Assembly (NCBI GenBank): GCA_021806125.1
Contig: JAJZYC010000008.1
Location: forward strand, 1 to 21,394
Source: a bacterium
Lineage (GTDB): Bacteria; SZUA-79; Acidulodesulfobacterales; Acidulodesulfobacteraceae
Length of the DNA stretch: 21,394 bases
Direction: 5' to 3'
The notes beneath the pieces are model-generated. The model searched no databases, was not told the origin of the DNA, and saw only the letters and a program-made list of their open reading frames with translations. Position 1 is the first letter of the stretch; the number at the start of each line of letters is the position of its first letter. Below are positions 8,230 to 14,742 of the stretch, one piece after another. The position numbers and the translations under genes are program-made.

Positions 8230-8598
8230 TTATTTAGTATGGTGAGCCTCGGCATGCTTATGGTGTTCGGAATTAGCATGAGCGCCGTGAGCCTGTTTGT
8301 TGACTTTTTCTTCCAGCGTTTTTATTTTCTCCTCTAATTCTTTGATTTCCGAACCGCGGGCTATATCCGCTTTGCTGAGGGCTTTTTTTACCGATTCGTC
8401 GATTAAAGACAACAGCTTGGTTTTATTGGAGTCATATATGCCTTTCATTTTTTTGGAAAAATCTTCGGCTTCTTTTTTTCCGAAATCCTGAGTTACAATA
8501 AATTCATCGAGAATTTTTTGGAATCTATCCTCTGTCGTCGTAAGAATGTTTCCGATAAATTCCGTAAACTTGTCGAGAGGCGTTCTAGAATTTTCCAT
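8230..8598 (-). CDS. Phasin-like coiled-coil protein with His-rich tail
   Basis: A 122-residue, highly charged, mostly helical protein. The layout resembles the small phasin-like family related to polyhydroxyalkanoate synthesis regulators (COG3937 type): an N-terminal amphipathic segment (about 8-50), a Lys/Glu-rich helix containing VKKALSKADIARGSEI, then a heptad-like coiled coil (IKELEEKIKTLEEKV, about 85-100). The last 20 residues contain seven histidines (motifs AHGAH, EHHKH, AHH), suggesting metal binding or a pH-sensitive tail. No signal peptide or membrane segment is visible. It has a strong ribosome site (AAGGAGA, complement of 8605-8611). No PHA synthase gene is in the window, so a granule role is unproven. 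It could be a general coiled-coil structural protein. Confidence 0.65.
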   Translation of the reverse strand: MENSRTPLDKFTEFIGNILTTTEDRFQKILDEFIVTQDFGKKEAEDFSKKMKGIYDSNKTKLLSLIDESVKKALSKADIARGSEIKELEEKIKTLEEKVNKQAHGAHANSEHHKHAEAHHTK

Positions 8599-8627
8599 AA
8601 TAAATCTCCTTTATTTAATATTAACTA

Positions 8628-8649
8628 ACTTATATCTAATAATATAAGT
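8628..8649. repeat. 22-base dyad overlapping the phasin-like gene promoter
   Basis: ACTTATAT (8628-8635) and ATATAAGT (8642-8649) form an exact 8-base inverted repeat with a 6-base spacer. It overlaps the predicted -10 element and start point of the phasin-like gene, where a repressor operator would be expected. The sequence is very AT-rich, so chance occurrence is possible. Confidence 0.35.
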
Positions 8650-8655
8650 ATATCA
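8647..8655 (-). promoter_or_regulatory. Extended -10 promoter for the phasin-like gene
   Basis: On the minus strand, 8655-8647 reads TGATATACT, an extended -10 (TGn plus 5 of 6 matches to TATAAT). No convincing -35 box lies upstream. The predicted start near 8640 would give a leader of about 40 bases ending in the strong AAGGAGA ribosome site. Together with the hairpin after rplS it suggests the phasin-like and acylphosphatase genes form a unit separate from the ribosomal operon. Confidence 0.4.
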
Positions 8656-8665
8656 TTAATATTTA

Positions 8666-8695
8666 TAAAAGAATCGGTTAAATATAAAATAACCG
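8666..8695 (-). terminator. Weak intrinsic terminator after rplS
   Basis: Reading the minus strand downstream of the rplS stop, CGGTTA (8695-8690) and TAACCG (8680-8675) form a 6-bp stem with a 9-base AT loop. TTTT at 8670-8667 begins 4 bases after the stem. The stem is short and the T tract broken, so termination would be partial at best. Confidence 0.4.
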
Positions 8696-8707
8696 CATAT
8701 TTTATAT

Positions 8708-9064
8708 TTACTGCTGTTGAGCCATATCGAGCCTTTCTATTTTGGCTTCCTTGCCTTTTTTCTTTCTTAAATAGTACAGCTTTGCCCTTCTGACTTTTCC
8801 TTGATAAAGCAGTTCGATTTTATCGATTAAAGGAGAATTTATTAAAAAAGTTTTTTCTACCCCTACGCCGTAAGAATTTTTTCTGACGGTAAATGCAGAC
8901 CGAATGCCGCTACCTTTTCTTGCTATGACGACTCCTTCATAAACCTGAATCCTTTCTTTATCCCCTTCTTTTATCTTCTGATGAACTTTAACGGTATCTC
9001 CCGATTTAAATTGGGGAGTATCGGTTTTTAAAGATGAATTTTCAATTTTTTCGATGATATTCAT
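8708..9064 (-). CDS. rplS: Large ribosomal subunit protein bL19
   Basis: A 118-residue protein of the 50S subunit, at the 30S-50S interface. Family motifs are FKSGDTVKVHQKIKEG near the N-terminus, RIQVYEGVVIARKGSG, FTVRKNSYGVGVEKTF, and the basic stretch GKVRRAKLYYLR; length is normal. The start has a good ribosome site (AAAGGAG, complement of 9071-9077). It follows trmD by 48 bases in the conserved rpsP-rimM-trmD-rplS order. A weak hairpin terminator lies just downstream. Confidence 0.97.
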   Translation of the reverse strand: MNIIEKIENSSLKTDTPQFKSGDTVKVHQKIKEGDKERIQVYEGVVIARKGSGIRSAFTVRKNSYGVGVEKTFLINSPLIDKIELLYQGKVRRAKLYYLRKKKGKEAKIERLDMAQQQ

Positions 9065-9112
9065 TGGAATCTCCTTTATTTTTTATAGTTGAAATTAATA
9101 TATTTATAAATT

Positions 9113-9856
9113 TTATTTGCCATTTCCGCCGTTTTCGTCAATGGCCGCACTCCTGTTTTCCGCCGTTTTCTTTAATGCTTTTTCAGTCCTCCACTCGTTT
9201 ATCAGCCTATGGTTGCCGCAGAGGAGGATATCCGGAACCTGTTTGCCGTTCAATATCTTCGGTTTGGTGTATTGGGGGTATTCAAGTATTTTGCCTAAAT
9301 CTCCGGAAAGGCTTTCTTCTTTAAGAGAATCGGGATTTCCGAGGAATCCTTTAAAATATCTGCCGACTGTTTCTATTAATACTACGGCGGCTATTTCCCC
9401 GCCGGATAGTATATAATTTCCAATCGATATTTCAACGCCGTCCGTAATATCCGTCACTCTTGCATCTATTCCTTCGTATCTTCCGCAAATTATTATTATA
9501 TGGTTATAGCCGGAAAAATCTTCGGCTATACTAGAATCAAGCAATTTTCCGGATGCAGACATTATAACGGTAATATGTTTTTTATTTTTATATTCATAAT
9601 TTATCAGAGCATGTTCATAGGCTTTAAGAATAGGTTCGGCCATTAAAAGCTGGCCGGCTCCACCTCCGTAAATCTTATCATCCACCCTTTTGTGCTTATC
9701 CTTTGAAAAATCTCTCGGGTTAATTATATTTATTTCCATAAGTCCTGTTTTTAAAGCTCTGCCGATGAGTCCAGTTTTAAGAAAAGACTCGAAATATTCG
9801 GGCATTATCGAAATAACGTCGATGACTTTTTTATTTTCGTCGATTTGATGAATCAT
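9113..9856 (-). CDS. trmD: tRNA (guanine-N1-)-methyltransferase, divergent
   Basis: SPOUT-family, trefoil-knot, dimeric enzyme making m1G37 in tRNA, which prevents +1 frameshifting. It has 247 residues. Recognisable motifs: IMPEYFES near the N-terminus, VDDKIYGGGAGQ (family form DDxPYGGGxGM), CGRYEGIDARV, SIGNYILSGGE, YPQYTKP and LLCGNH (usually LLSGNH). Several normally conserved positions differ: Asn147 replaces Asp in IGDY, Ala67 replaces Pro in GGGPG, and Glu181 falls where E. coli has catalytic Asp169 in an ungapped alignment from the GGE motif; R166 matches R154. The frame is intact, so I treat it as functional but divergent. It overlaps the rimM stop by 4 bases. The N-terminus is about 10 residues longer than usual. 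Confidence 0.93.
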   Translation of the reverse strand: MIHQIDENKKVIDVISIMPEYFESFLKTGLIGRALKTGLMEINIINPRDFSKDKHKRVDDKIYGGGAGQLLMAEPILKAYEHALINYEYKNKKHITVIMSASGKLLDSSIAEDFSGYNHIIIICGRYEGIDARVTDITDGVEISIGNYILSGGEIAAVVLIETVGRYFKGFLGNPDSLKEESLSGDLGKILEYPQYTKPKILNGKQVPDILLCGNHRLINEWRTEKALKKTAENRSAAIDENGGNGK

Positions 9857-10353
9857 ATTTTATAATTTTCTTCGTTCTTTACTATTATCTTTAAATTTTT
9901 AATATCGATTGATAAAACATTTTCTTCGGACATTGGAATTAAATAAGCGGCCTCACTCGATTTTATTTCGATTATATCCGTTTCGCCCGCATAAATCTCC
10001 GAAACCGCTCCTAAACTTTTGTTATTTTCGTTATAACAGTTTAAGCCTATTAAATCCGAAATTAAATATTCATTCCGTTTTAAATTTATATCCGTTTTTT
10101 TAATATATACGGGAACCTTTTTAAAATTTTCGGCAGATTCTATAGAATTAACGCCGCAAAGTTTAACTAGATACCCCTTGTTTACCCGCCTTATTTTTTC
10201 GATTTCAAGCGGCTCAAGTTCGTAATTTTTCTCGACAAACAGTGGAATGTTAGAATCAAGCGCATCCGATAAGGGATTATACGTTGCAAATAAAAGCTCC
10301 CCGTAAATACCGTGGGGTTTTATAAATTCCCCTATACAGATGCAGTCTTTCAT
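9853..10353 (-). CDS. rimM: Ribosome maturation factor RimM
   Basis: Assists 30S assembly, binding uS19 and helping 16S 3' domain folding. It has 166 residues with the two-domain form: the N-terminal RimM barrel opens with CIGEFIKPHGIYGEL, and the PRC-barrel-like C-terminal domain contains LIGLNCY, ETDIIEI and YLIPM. Sequence outside these motifs is divergent, as usual for RimM. Its start overlaps the rpsP stop and its stop overlaps the trmD start, each by 4 bases (ATGA), indicating translational coupling. Confidence 0.93.
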   Translation of the reverse strand: MKDCICIGEFIKPHGIYGELLFATYNPLSDALDSNIPLFVEKNYELEPLEIEKIRRVNKGYLVKLCGVNSIESAENFKKVPVYIKKTDINLKRNEYLISDLIGLNCYNENNKSLGAVSEIYAGETDIIEIKSSEAAYLIPMSEENVLSIDIKNLKIIVKNEENYKI

Positions 10354-10592
10354 TTACCCTGTTGTTTTTTAACCAAGGACATAACGGTATCGCTCGGCTT
10401 AGCGCCTAAGCTTATCCATTTGTCGAATTTGTCTTTGTCGATGGTAAACTGAGCTGTATTCGAGCAGGGATTATAAGTACCCAATATCTCGATGAATTTT
10501 TTCTGCACGGCTTTTTCGCCCGAAGCCGCCACGATTCTGTAAAAAGGTTTTTTGTGAGAACCGATTCTCGTAAGTCTGATTTTTACCGCCAC
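10350..10592 (-). CDS. rpsP: Small ribosomal subunit protein bS16
   Basis: An 80-residue 30S protein. Signatures are AVKIRLTRIGSHKKPFYRIV at the N-terminus, then ILGTYNP and WISLGAKPSDTV; length is normal. The start codon is GTG (10592-10590), supported by a strong ribosome site AAGGAGA (complement of 10600-10606) that lies inside the last codons of ffh. The start overlaps the ffh 3' end by 10 bases. No khpA (KH-domain) gene sits between rpsP and rimM, unlike in many bacteria. Confidence 0.97.
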   Translation of the reverse strand: MAVKIRLTRIGSHKKPFYRIVAASGEKAVQKKFIEILGTYNPCSNTAQFTIDKDKFDKWISLGAKPSDTVMSLVKKQQGK

Positions 10593-11959
10593 TTTAAATC
10601 TCCTTTGTTAAACATATTTTTAATATTATTTATATTCTTTAAAGAACCTAATTTGTTTTTTTTGAACGATTTCATAATTTTTTTAACTTCTTCGAATTTG
10701 TTTATAAAGATATTCACGTCGTTAACTGTAGTGCCGCTTCCGAGGGATATCCTTTTGCGCCTTCCGCCGTTCAGGATATCCGGATTAATCCTTTCCTTTT
10801 CGGTCATAGAGTTTATTATAGCTTTAATTTTTACGATTTCTTTTTCGGCCGCTTCGGAATCGAATTTATCTTTGATTTTAGAAAAGCCGGGTATCATGCC
10901 GGCTATCTGGGCAATGCCGCCGATTTTAGACATCATTTTAAGCTGTTCGGCAAAGTCTTTTACCGTAAAATCTTTTTTATTAAGAGAGTCTTCGATAGAT
11001 TTCGCAGATTTTTCGTCGATAGATTCCTGCGCTTTTTCTATAAGGCTTAATATGTCGCCCATTCCCAGTATTCTGTCGGCTATCCTGTCGCCGTAAAAGA
11101 CCTCGAAGTCGCTCAATTTTTCGCCGACGCCGATAAATTTTATGGGTTTATTAACCGTTTTTTTAATTGAAAGAGCCGCCCCTCCTCTTGCGTCGCCGTC
11201 AACTTTCGTCAAAACGACTCCCGATATGTCGAGCGCAGAGTTAAAGGTTTTAGCTACAGTAACCGCGCTTTGTCCCAGCATTGAATCTGCTACAAATAAA
11301 ATTTCGTTAGGATTAAATTTCTTTTTAAGAAGCTTAAGCTCGTCCATTAAGGGTTCGTCTATTTCTAGCCGTCCGGCGGTATCTACGATTATGGTATCGT
11401 AAGCATGTTTTTCGGCAATCTCCACCGCGTTTTTAAGTATCTCGTCTGGCTTTTGTAAAACTTTCCCGTTTTCTTCGGGTGTTTCGTAAACCGGAATATT
11501 AATGCTTGCGCCGATTTTTTTTAGCTGTAGAATTGCGGCTGGCCTGTAAACATCCGCAGGAACAAGATAAACGCTTCGTTTCATCCTGTGAAGATACAGC
11601 GCGAGTTTTCCGGCGGTAGTCGTTTTACCCGAGCCCTGTAGTCCTATAAGCATTATAATTACGGGAGGCTTTGCCTTAATATTTAAAGGTTCGTTGTTTC
11701 CTAATAATTCAACGAGTTCGTCCCGTATTATTTTAATAATCTGTTGGGCAGGGGTAAGGCTTTCCGCTACTTTTTCACCTATAGCCTTATTTTTTACGGA
11801 CTCTATAAATTCCTTTACTATGAGATAGTTTACGTCGGCTTCAAGCAAAGAAAGCCTAACTTCCTTAAGGCTGTCCTCTATATTTTTTTCCGACAGCTTT
11901 CCGTAGCCCCTAAGATTTTTAAAAACCCTTTCGAGTTTTGTGCTCAGTCCGTCAAACAT
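10583..11959 (-). CDS. ffh: Signal recognition particle protein Ffh (SRP54)
   Basis: GTPase of the signal recognition particle; with SRP RNA it recognises signal sequences on ribosomes and docks with FtsY at the membrane. The 458 residues give the N domain (1 to about 90), the G domain and the M domain. GTPase motifs are GLQGSGKT (106-113), DTAGR (193-197) and TKVDGDARGG (251-260). The M domain contains INPDILNGGRRKRIS and GSGTTVNDVN, the 4.5S RNA-binding region. Its methionine content looks modest for an M domain. ATG 11959 has no clear ribosome site. It is followed directly by rpsP with a 10-base overlap, so ffh probably leads the ffh-rpsP-rimM-trmD-rplS operon. Confidence 0.97.
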   Translation of the reverse strand: MFDGLSTKLERVFKNLRGYGKLSEKNIEDSLKEVRLSLLEADVNYLIVKEFIESVKNKAIGEKVAESLTPAQQIIKIIRDELVELLGNNEPLNIKAKPPVIIMLIGLQGSGKTTTAGKLALYLHRMKRSVYLVPADVYRPAAILQLKKIGASINIPVYETPEENGKVLQKPDEILKNAVEIAEKHAYDTIIVDTAGRLEIDEPLMDELKLLKKKFNPNEILFVADSMLGQSAVTVAKTFNSALDISGVVLTKVDGDARGGAALSIKKTVNKPIKFIGVGEKLSDFEVFYGDRIADRILGMGDILSLIEKAQESIDEKSAKSIEDSLNKKDFTVKDFAEQLKMMSKIGGIAQIAGMIPGFSKIKDKFDSEAAEKEIVKIKAIINSMTEKERINPDILNGGRRKRISLGSGTTVNDVNIFINKFEEVKKIMKSFKKNKLGSLKNINNIKNMFNKGDLKWR

Positions 11960-12127
11960 TTAATTTAATAAGTTTAATAGCAATAATTTGTTATCTTAAC
12001 AGGTTAATCGGCATAATCCGATAATTTTTTTATATGCCTTTTTAAATTTAAGAGAAATTTATATAATTGAAAACTAACATTTTATTAGTTTTTTATAAAT
12101 ATGTCAATATGCCTAAAAATTTTAAAA
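11960..12127. other. 168-base gap between recR and ffh with dyads
   Basis: This AT-rich gap should hold the end of the dnaX-ybaB-recR transcript and the ffh promoter, both on the minus strand. An AAAACTAA/TTAGTTTT inverted repeat (12070-12092, 7-base loop) could be a weak terminator for recR. TTAAC-AG-GTTAA at 11996-12007 and ATCGG/CCGAT around a 6-base loop at 12007-12021 are two further dyads. The ffh promoter is not clear: minus-strand boxes TTAAGA and TAAACT match only 4 of 6 each. No open frame or RNA gene is recognisable. Confidence 0.35.
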
Positions 12128-12733
12128 TTAATCGAATTTTTTTCTATAGTTGATGGCTTCGGAAAGAGTATCTTTATCGACGTATTCCAAATCGGAACCG
12201 ATTGGGATTCCTCGTGCCAGAACGGATATGCGAACGTTATAAGGAGATAAAATTTTCTGTATGTATATTGAAGTCGCTTCTCCGTTGGAATTGGGATTCA
12301 ACGCAAGTATTATTTCTTCAAAGCCGCCGGTTTCCACTCTTCCGGCAAGTTCTTTTAACCTTATGTCCGACGGAGTAATACCTTCTAGCGGATTGATTAA
12401 ACCGTGCAGAACATGGTAATAACCATTATAATTGCCGCTTTTTTCAAATACATATATTATTTCCGGATTTTCTACTATGCAAAGCTGTTTATGGTTTCTT
12501 GACATATTATTGCATATAGGGCACAGCTCGTCCGAACTGAGATTAAAACAGTTTTTGCACAGCTTGATATTCTGTTTTGCATTTTTTATGGCGTCCGCAA
12601 GGTTATAGGCTACGGATTCATTTTGGGAAAGTATATAAAAAGCTAATCTTCTCGCAGACCTTTCGCCTATGCCCGGCAGTTTTTTAAATGCAAAGACTAT
12701 ATCCTTGACGTAATCGGAATGATTTAAAGACAT
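12128..12733 (-). CDS. recR: Recombination protein RecR
   Basis: Works with RecF and RecO to load RecA on gapped DNA. The protein has 201 residues, the standard length. The N-terminal helix-hairpin-helix includes KLPGIGERSARRLAF, followed by a four-cysteine zinc finger (C59, C62, C71, C74), then the TOPRIM domain starting at LCIVENPEII, with ILALNPNSNGEATSIYI and VLARGIPIGSDLEYVD. It is downstream of ybaB with an 11-base gap, the classic dnaX-ybaB-recR order. The ribosome site is weak, so translation may depend on ybaB. Confidence 0.97.
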   Translation of the reverse strand: MSLNHSDYVKDIVFAFKKLPGIGERSARRLAFYILSQNESVAYNLADAIKNAKQNIKLCKNCFNLSSDELCPICNNMSRNHKQLCIVENPEIIYVFEKSGNYNGYYHVLHGLINPLEGITPSDIRLKELAGRVETGGFEEIILALNPNSNGEATSIYIQKILSPYNVRISVLARGIPIGSDLEYVDKDTLSEAINYRKKFD

Positions 12734-12744
12734 AAAGCCGCCGG

Positions 12745-13059
12745 TTAGAAAAGACCGGGCAGGTTAAGCCCGCCGGTTAGTTTAGACATTTCGCCGGTTA
12801 CCATATCCTTCGACTTGTTAAGGGCTTCGTTTATGGAAGCTACTATGAGGTCCTGAAGCATTTCGACATCATCGGGGTTTACTACGGTTTTATCTATATT
12901 GATTTCAAGCAGTTCCTGTTTTCCGTTAACTTTTGCCGTAACCATTCCTCCGCCTGCGCTTGCTTCAACCGTTTTAGACCCTAATTCTTCCTGCATTTTA
13001 AGCATATCGGATTGAAGTTTTTGCGCCTGCTTTAACATGCCGGCGATGTTTTTAGACAT
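12745..13059 (-). CDS. ybaB: YbaB/EbfC family nucleoid-associated protein
   Basis: A small DNA-binding protein of 104 residues, dimeric in known structures, that associates with the nucleoid. Signatures are the N-terminal helix MLKQAQKLQSDMLKMQEEL, VEASAGGGMVTAKVNGK, and the segment ending in DLIVASINEAL; the tail is Gly/Leu-rich (LTGGLNLPGLF). It has the strongest ribosome site of this cluster, AGGGAGGG (complement of 13068-13075), 8 bases from ATG 13059. It lies between dnaX and recR. Confidence 0.96.
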   Translation of the reverse strand: MSKNIAGMLKQAQKLQSDMLKMQEELGSKTVEASAGGGMVTAKVNGKQELLEINIDKTVVNPDDVEMLQDLIVASINEALNKSKDMVTGEMSKLTGGLNLPGLF

Positions 13060-13118
13060 ATCGTTTACCCTCCCTATTTTTTAGTAATATTTTATTCGAT
13101 TTAAAGTTTTTTTGCAAA

Positions 13119-14660
13119 TTAACTTTTTAAATTTTTTTCAATTCTTTCGATACCGCTCCCGAATATTTCTTTAATATTTTCTATTATGCCTCCTGCGTTT
13201 TTCTTGTCCGCCGAATCCGACTGAGTATCTGCGGTTATTTCGCTATGAGATTGCTTCGCTATGCCCACAACGACGCCGTCTGTCGTCTCCGTTTTTTTAT
13301 TAAGCCCGTTTAATTTTTCGTCCGTCTTTAAAAAATGGTCGAATAATTTTTCATGTTCTAAGGAATAACCGTTCTCATTTGCCGATTTAACGGGTTCATC
13401 CGGCGCCGGATTTGAATTTTTCATAGTTGCCGCATCGGACGTCGTATCAACCCCCGTTATTTTATAGTTATTCTTTAAGGCGGATTGTTCCGCAATATCG
13501 GCGTGCGCGCCGGATGTTTCAGGCGCGTCGGCCGCTTTCAAATTATTAAGTTTCCTTATAAGTTCCTGCACGTCTTTTTTTTGCGGAATATTGAAAAGCC
13601 TGAAAAGGGTCAGTTCAAGCATTAACAAAGGCGATGAAATCCTTTGATATTTCATATCCGCGTTAATCATAATATCGAGCATATCTAAAAGTTCTTCGGT
13701 CGATTTTTGTTCGGCGAATGGAATTAAAGCGTTAATTTCTTCGTCGGTCAAATCGTAAACGAGGTCTTTATATTTTAGTTTTACGATTAAAATATTTCTT
13801 ATATACAATGCCGCCTGTTTCATAAATTGCCTTAAGTCGGCTCCGGATTCGTAAATCTCCCTTGCCGCTTTTATCGAGCTTTCGTAATCTTTCGCAAACA
13901 GGGCATTTATAAGATTAAATATTATAGATTTCGTGGTCAGTCCCAACACGGGCGAAACATCTTCTTTTATATCTTTTCCGAAATAAGAGATAGCGGTATC
14001 TAAAATAGAAAGCGAATCTCTCAATGAACCGTCTGCAAGCGAAGCGATAACCATAAGATTTTCGTCGGTTACCGAAACGTCTTCGGCAAGAGCGATTTCT
14101 TTTAGTTTGTCGAAAATAATTTTTGTGGGTATTCTTTTAAAATTAAACCTCTGGCATCTCGACAGTATGGTTTCGGGAACTTTATGGATTTCCGTGGTGG
14201 CGAAGATAAATTTTGCGTGCGCAGGCGGTTCTTCGAGGGTTTTTAAAAGGGCGTTAAACGCGCTGTTGGACAACATATGAACTTCGTCTATTATATAAAT
14301 CTTAAATCTGAAACTTTGAGGCGAGTATATTATGCTTTCTTTTAAATCCCTTATGGAATCCACCCCAGTATTAGAAGCTCCGTCGATTTCTATAACATCT
14401 ACGGAGTTGCCGTTCTGTATCTGAACGCATGCGGGACAAATTCCACACGGATTGGCGGTTGGACCGTCTGCGCAGTTTATTGATTTTGCAAGTATTCTTG
14501 CGATCGAGGTTTTGCCTACGCCTCTGGTTCCGGTAAATATATATGCATGCGAAACCCTGTCGTTAACGACCGCATTTTTCAGGGTTTGTATGATAGCGTC
14601 CTGACCTATAATTTCATCGAAAATTTTTGGTCTGTATTTTCTTGCAAGCACCTGGTACAT
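13119..14660 (-). CDS. dnaX: DNA polymerase III subunit gamma/tau
   Basis: Clamp-loader ATPase that loads the beta sliding clamp. It has 513 residues, shorter than the 643 of E. coli tau. Walker A is GTRGVGKT (44-51); zinc ligands are C63, C72, C75 and C78; the Walker B-like IIDEVH includes D125 and E126; the SRC motif with the arginine finger is 167-169. Domains I-III extend to about residue 365. After that the sequence is low-complexity and poorly conserved, and I cannot recognise a polymerase alpha-binding domain. Codons 455-456 lie in an A7 run followed by a small stem (see separate entry), so a shorter gamma-like product is possible. ATG 14660 has no ribosome site, and a TATAAT lies 7 bases upstream. 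Confidence 0.96.
   Translation of the reverse strand: MYQVLARKYRPKIFDEIIGQDAIIQTLKNAVVNDRVSHAYIFTGTRGVGKTSIARILAKSINCADGPTANPCGICPACVQIQNGNSVDVIEIDGASNTGVDSIRDLKESIIYSPQSFRFKIYIIDEVHMLSNSAFNALLKTLEEPPAHAKFIFATTEIHKVPETILSRCQRFNFKRIPTKIIFDKLKEIALAEDVSVTDENLMVIASLADGSLRDSLSILDTAISYFGKDIKEDVSPVLGLTTKSIIFNLINALFAKDYESSIKAAREIYESGADLRQFMKQAALYIRNILIVKLKYKDLVYDLTDEEINALIPFAEQKSTEELLDMLDIMINADMKYQRISSPLLMLELTLFRLFNIPQKKDVQELIRKLNNLKAADAPETSGAHADIAEQSALKNNYKITGVDTTSDAATMKNSNPAPDEPVKSANENGYSLEHEKLFDHFLKTDEKLNGLNKKTETTDGVVVGIAKQSHSEITADTQSDSADKKNAGGIIENIKEIFGSGIERIEKNLKS
13270..13298 (-). promoter_or_regulatory. Possible slippage site in dnaX: A7 tract plus stem-loop
   Basis: On the minus strand, dnaX reads AAT AAA AAA ACG with an A7 run at 13298-13292. 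Four bases later a 6-bp stem including one G-U pair (GACGAC 13287-13282, GTCGTT 13274-13269) closes a 7-base loop. A shift to the -1 frame stops after 16 codons and a shift to +1 after 10. The run is not a perfect X XXY YYZ heptamer for tandem -1 slippage; +1 slippage or transcriptional slippage fits better. Stops this close are fairly common by chance. Confidence 0.25.
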
Positions 14661-14742
14661 TTTATTTATTATAACATATAAGCGATTAAATTTTGCAAGC
14701 TAAGTTGATTTTTAAATAAAAAATTGCTAAACTTTATAAGCT
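14661..14742. promoter_or_regulatory. Divergent promoter region between dnaX and valS
   Basis: These 82 bases must drive dnaX leftward and valS rightward. For dnaX, the minus strand has TATAAT at 14673-14668, only 7 bases before the ATG, with TTGCAA at 14698-14693 (19-base spacer). For valS, TTGATT (14705-14710), a 17-base spacer and TAAACT (14728-14733) end 9 bases before the ATG. Neither gene has a ribosome site, and both predicted starts fall within a few bases of the start codons, suggesting leaderless or near-leaderless mRNAs. Confidence 0.45.

Noticed and set aside
12007..12030. ATCGG/CCGAT hairpin followed by a T run, resembling a plus-strand terminator
   Set aside because: The stem is only 5 bp and no plus-strand gene lies upstream to terminate; genes on both sides are on the minus strand.
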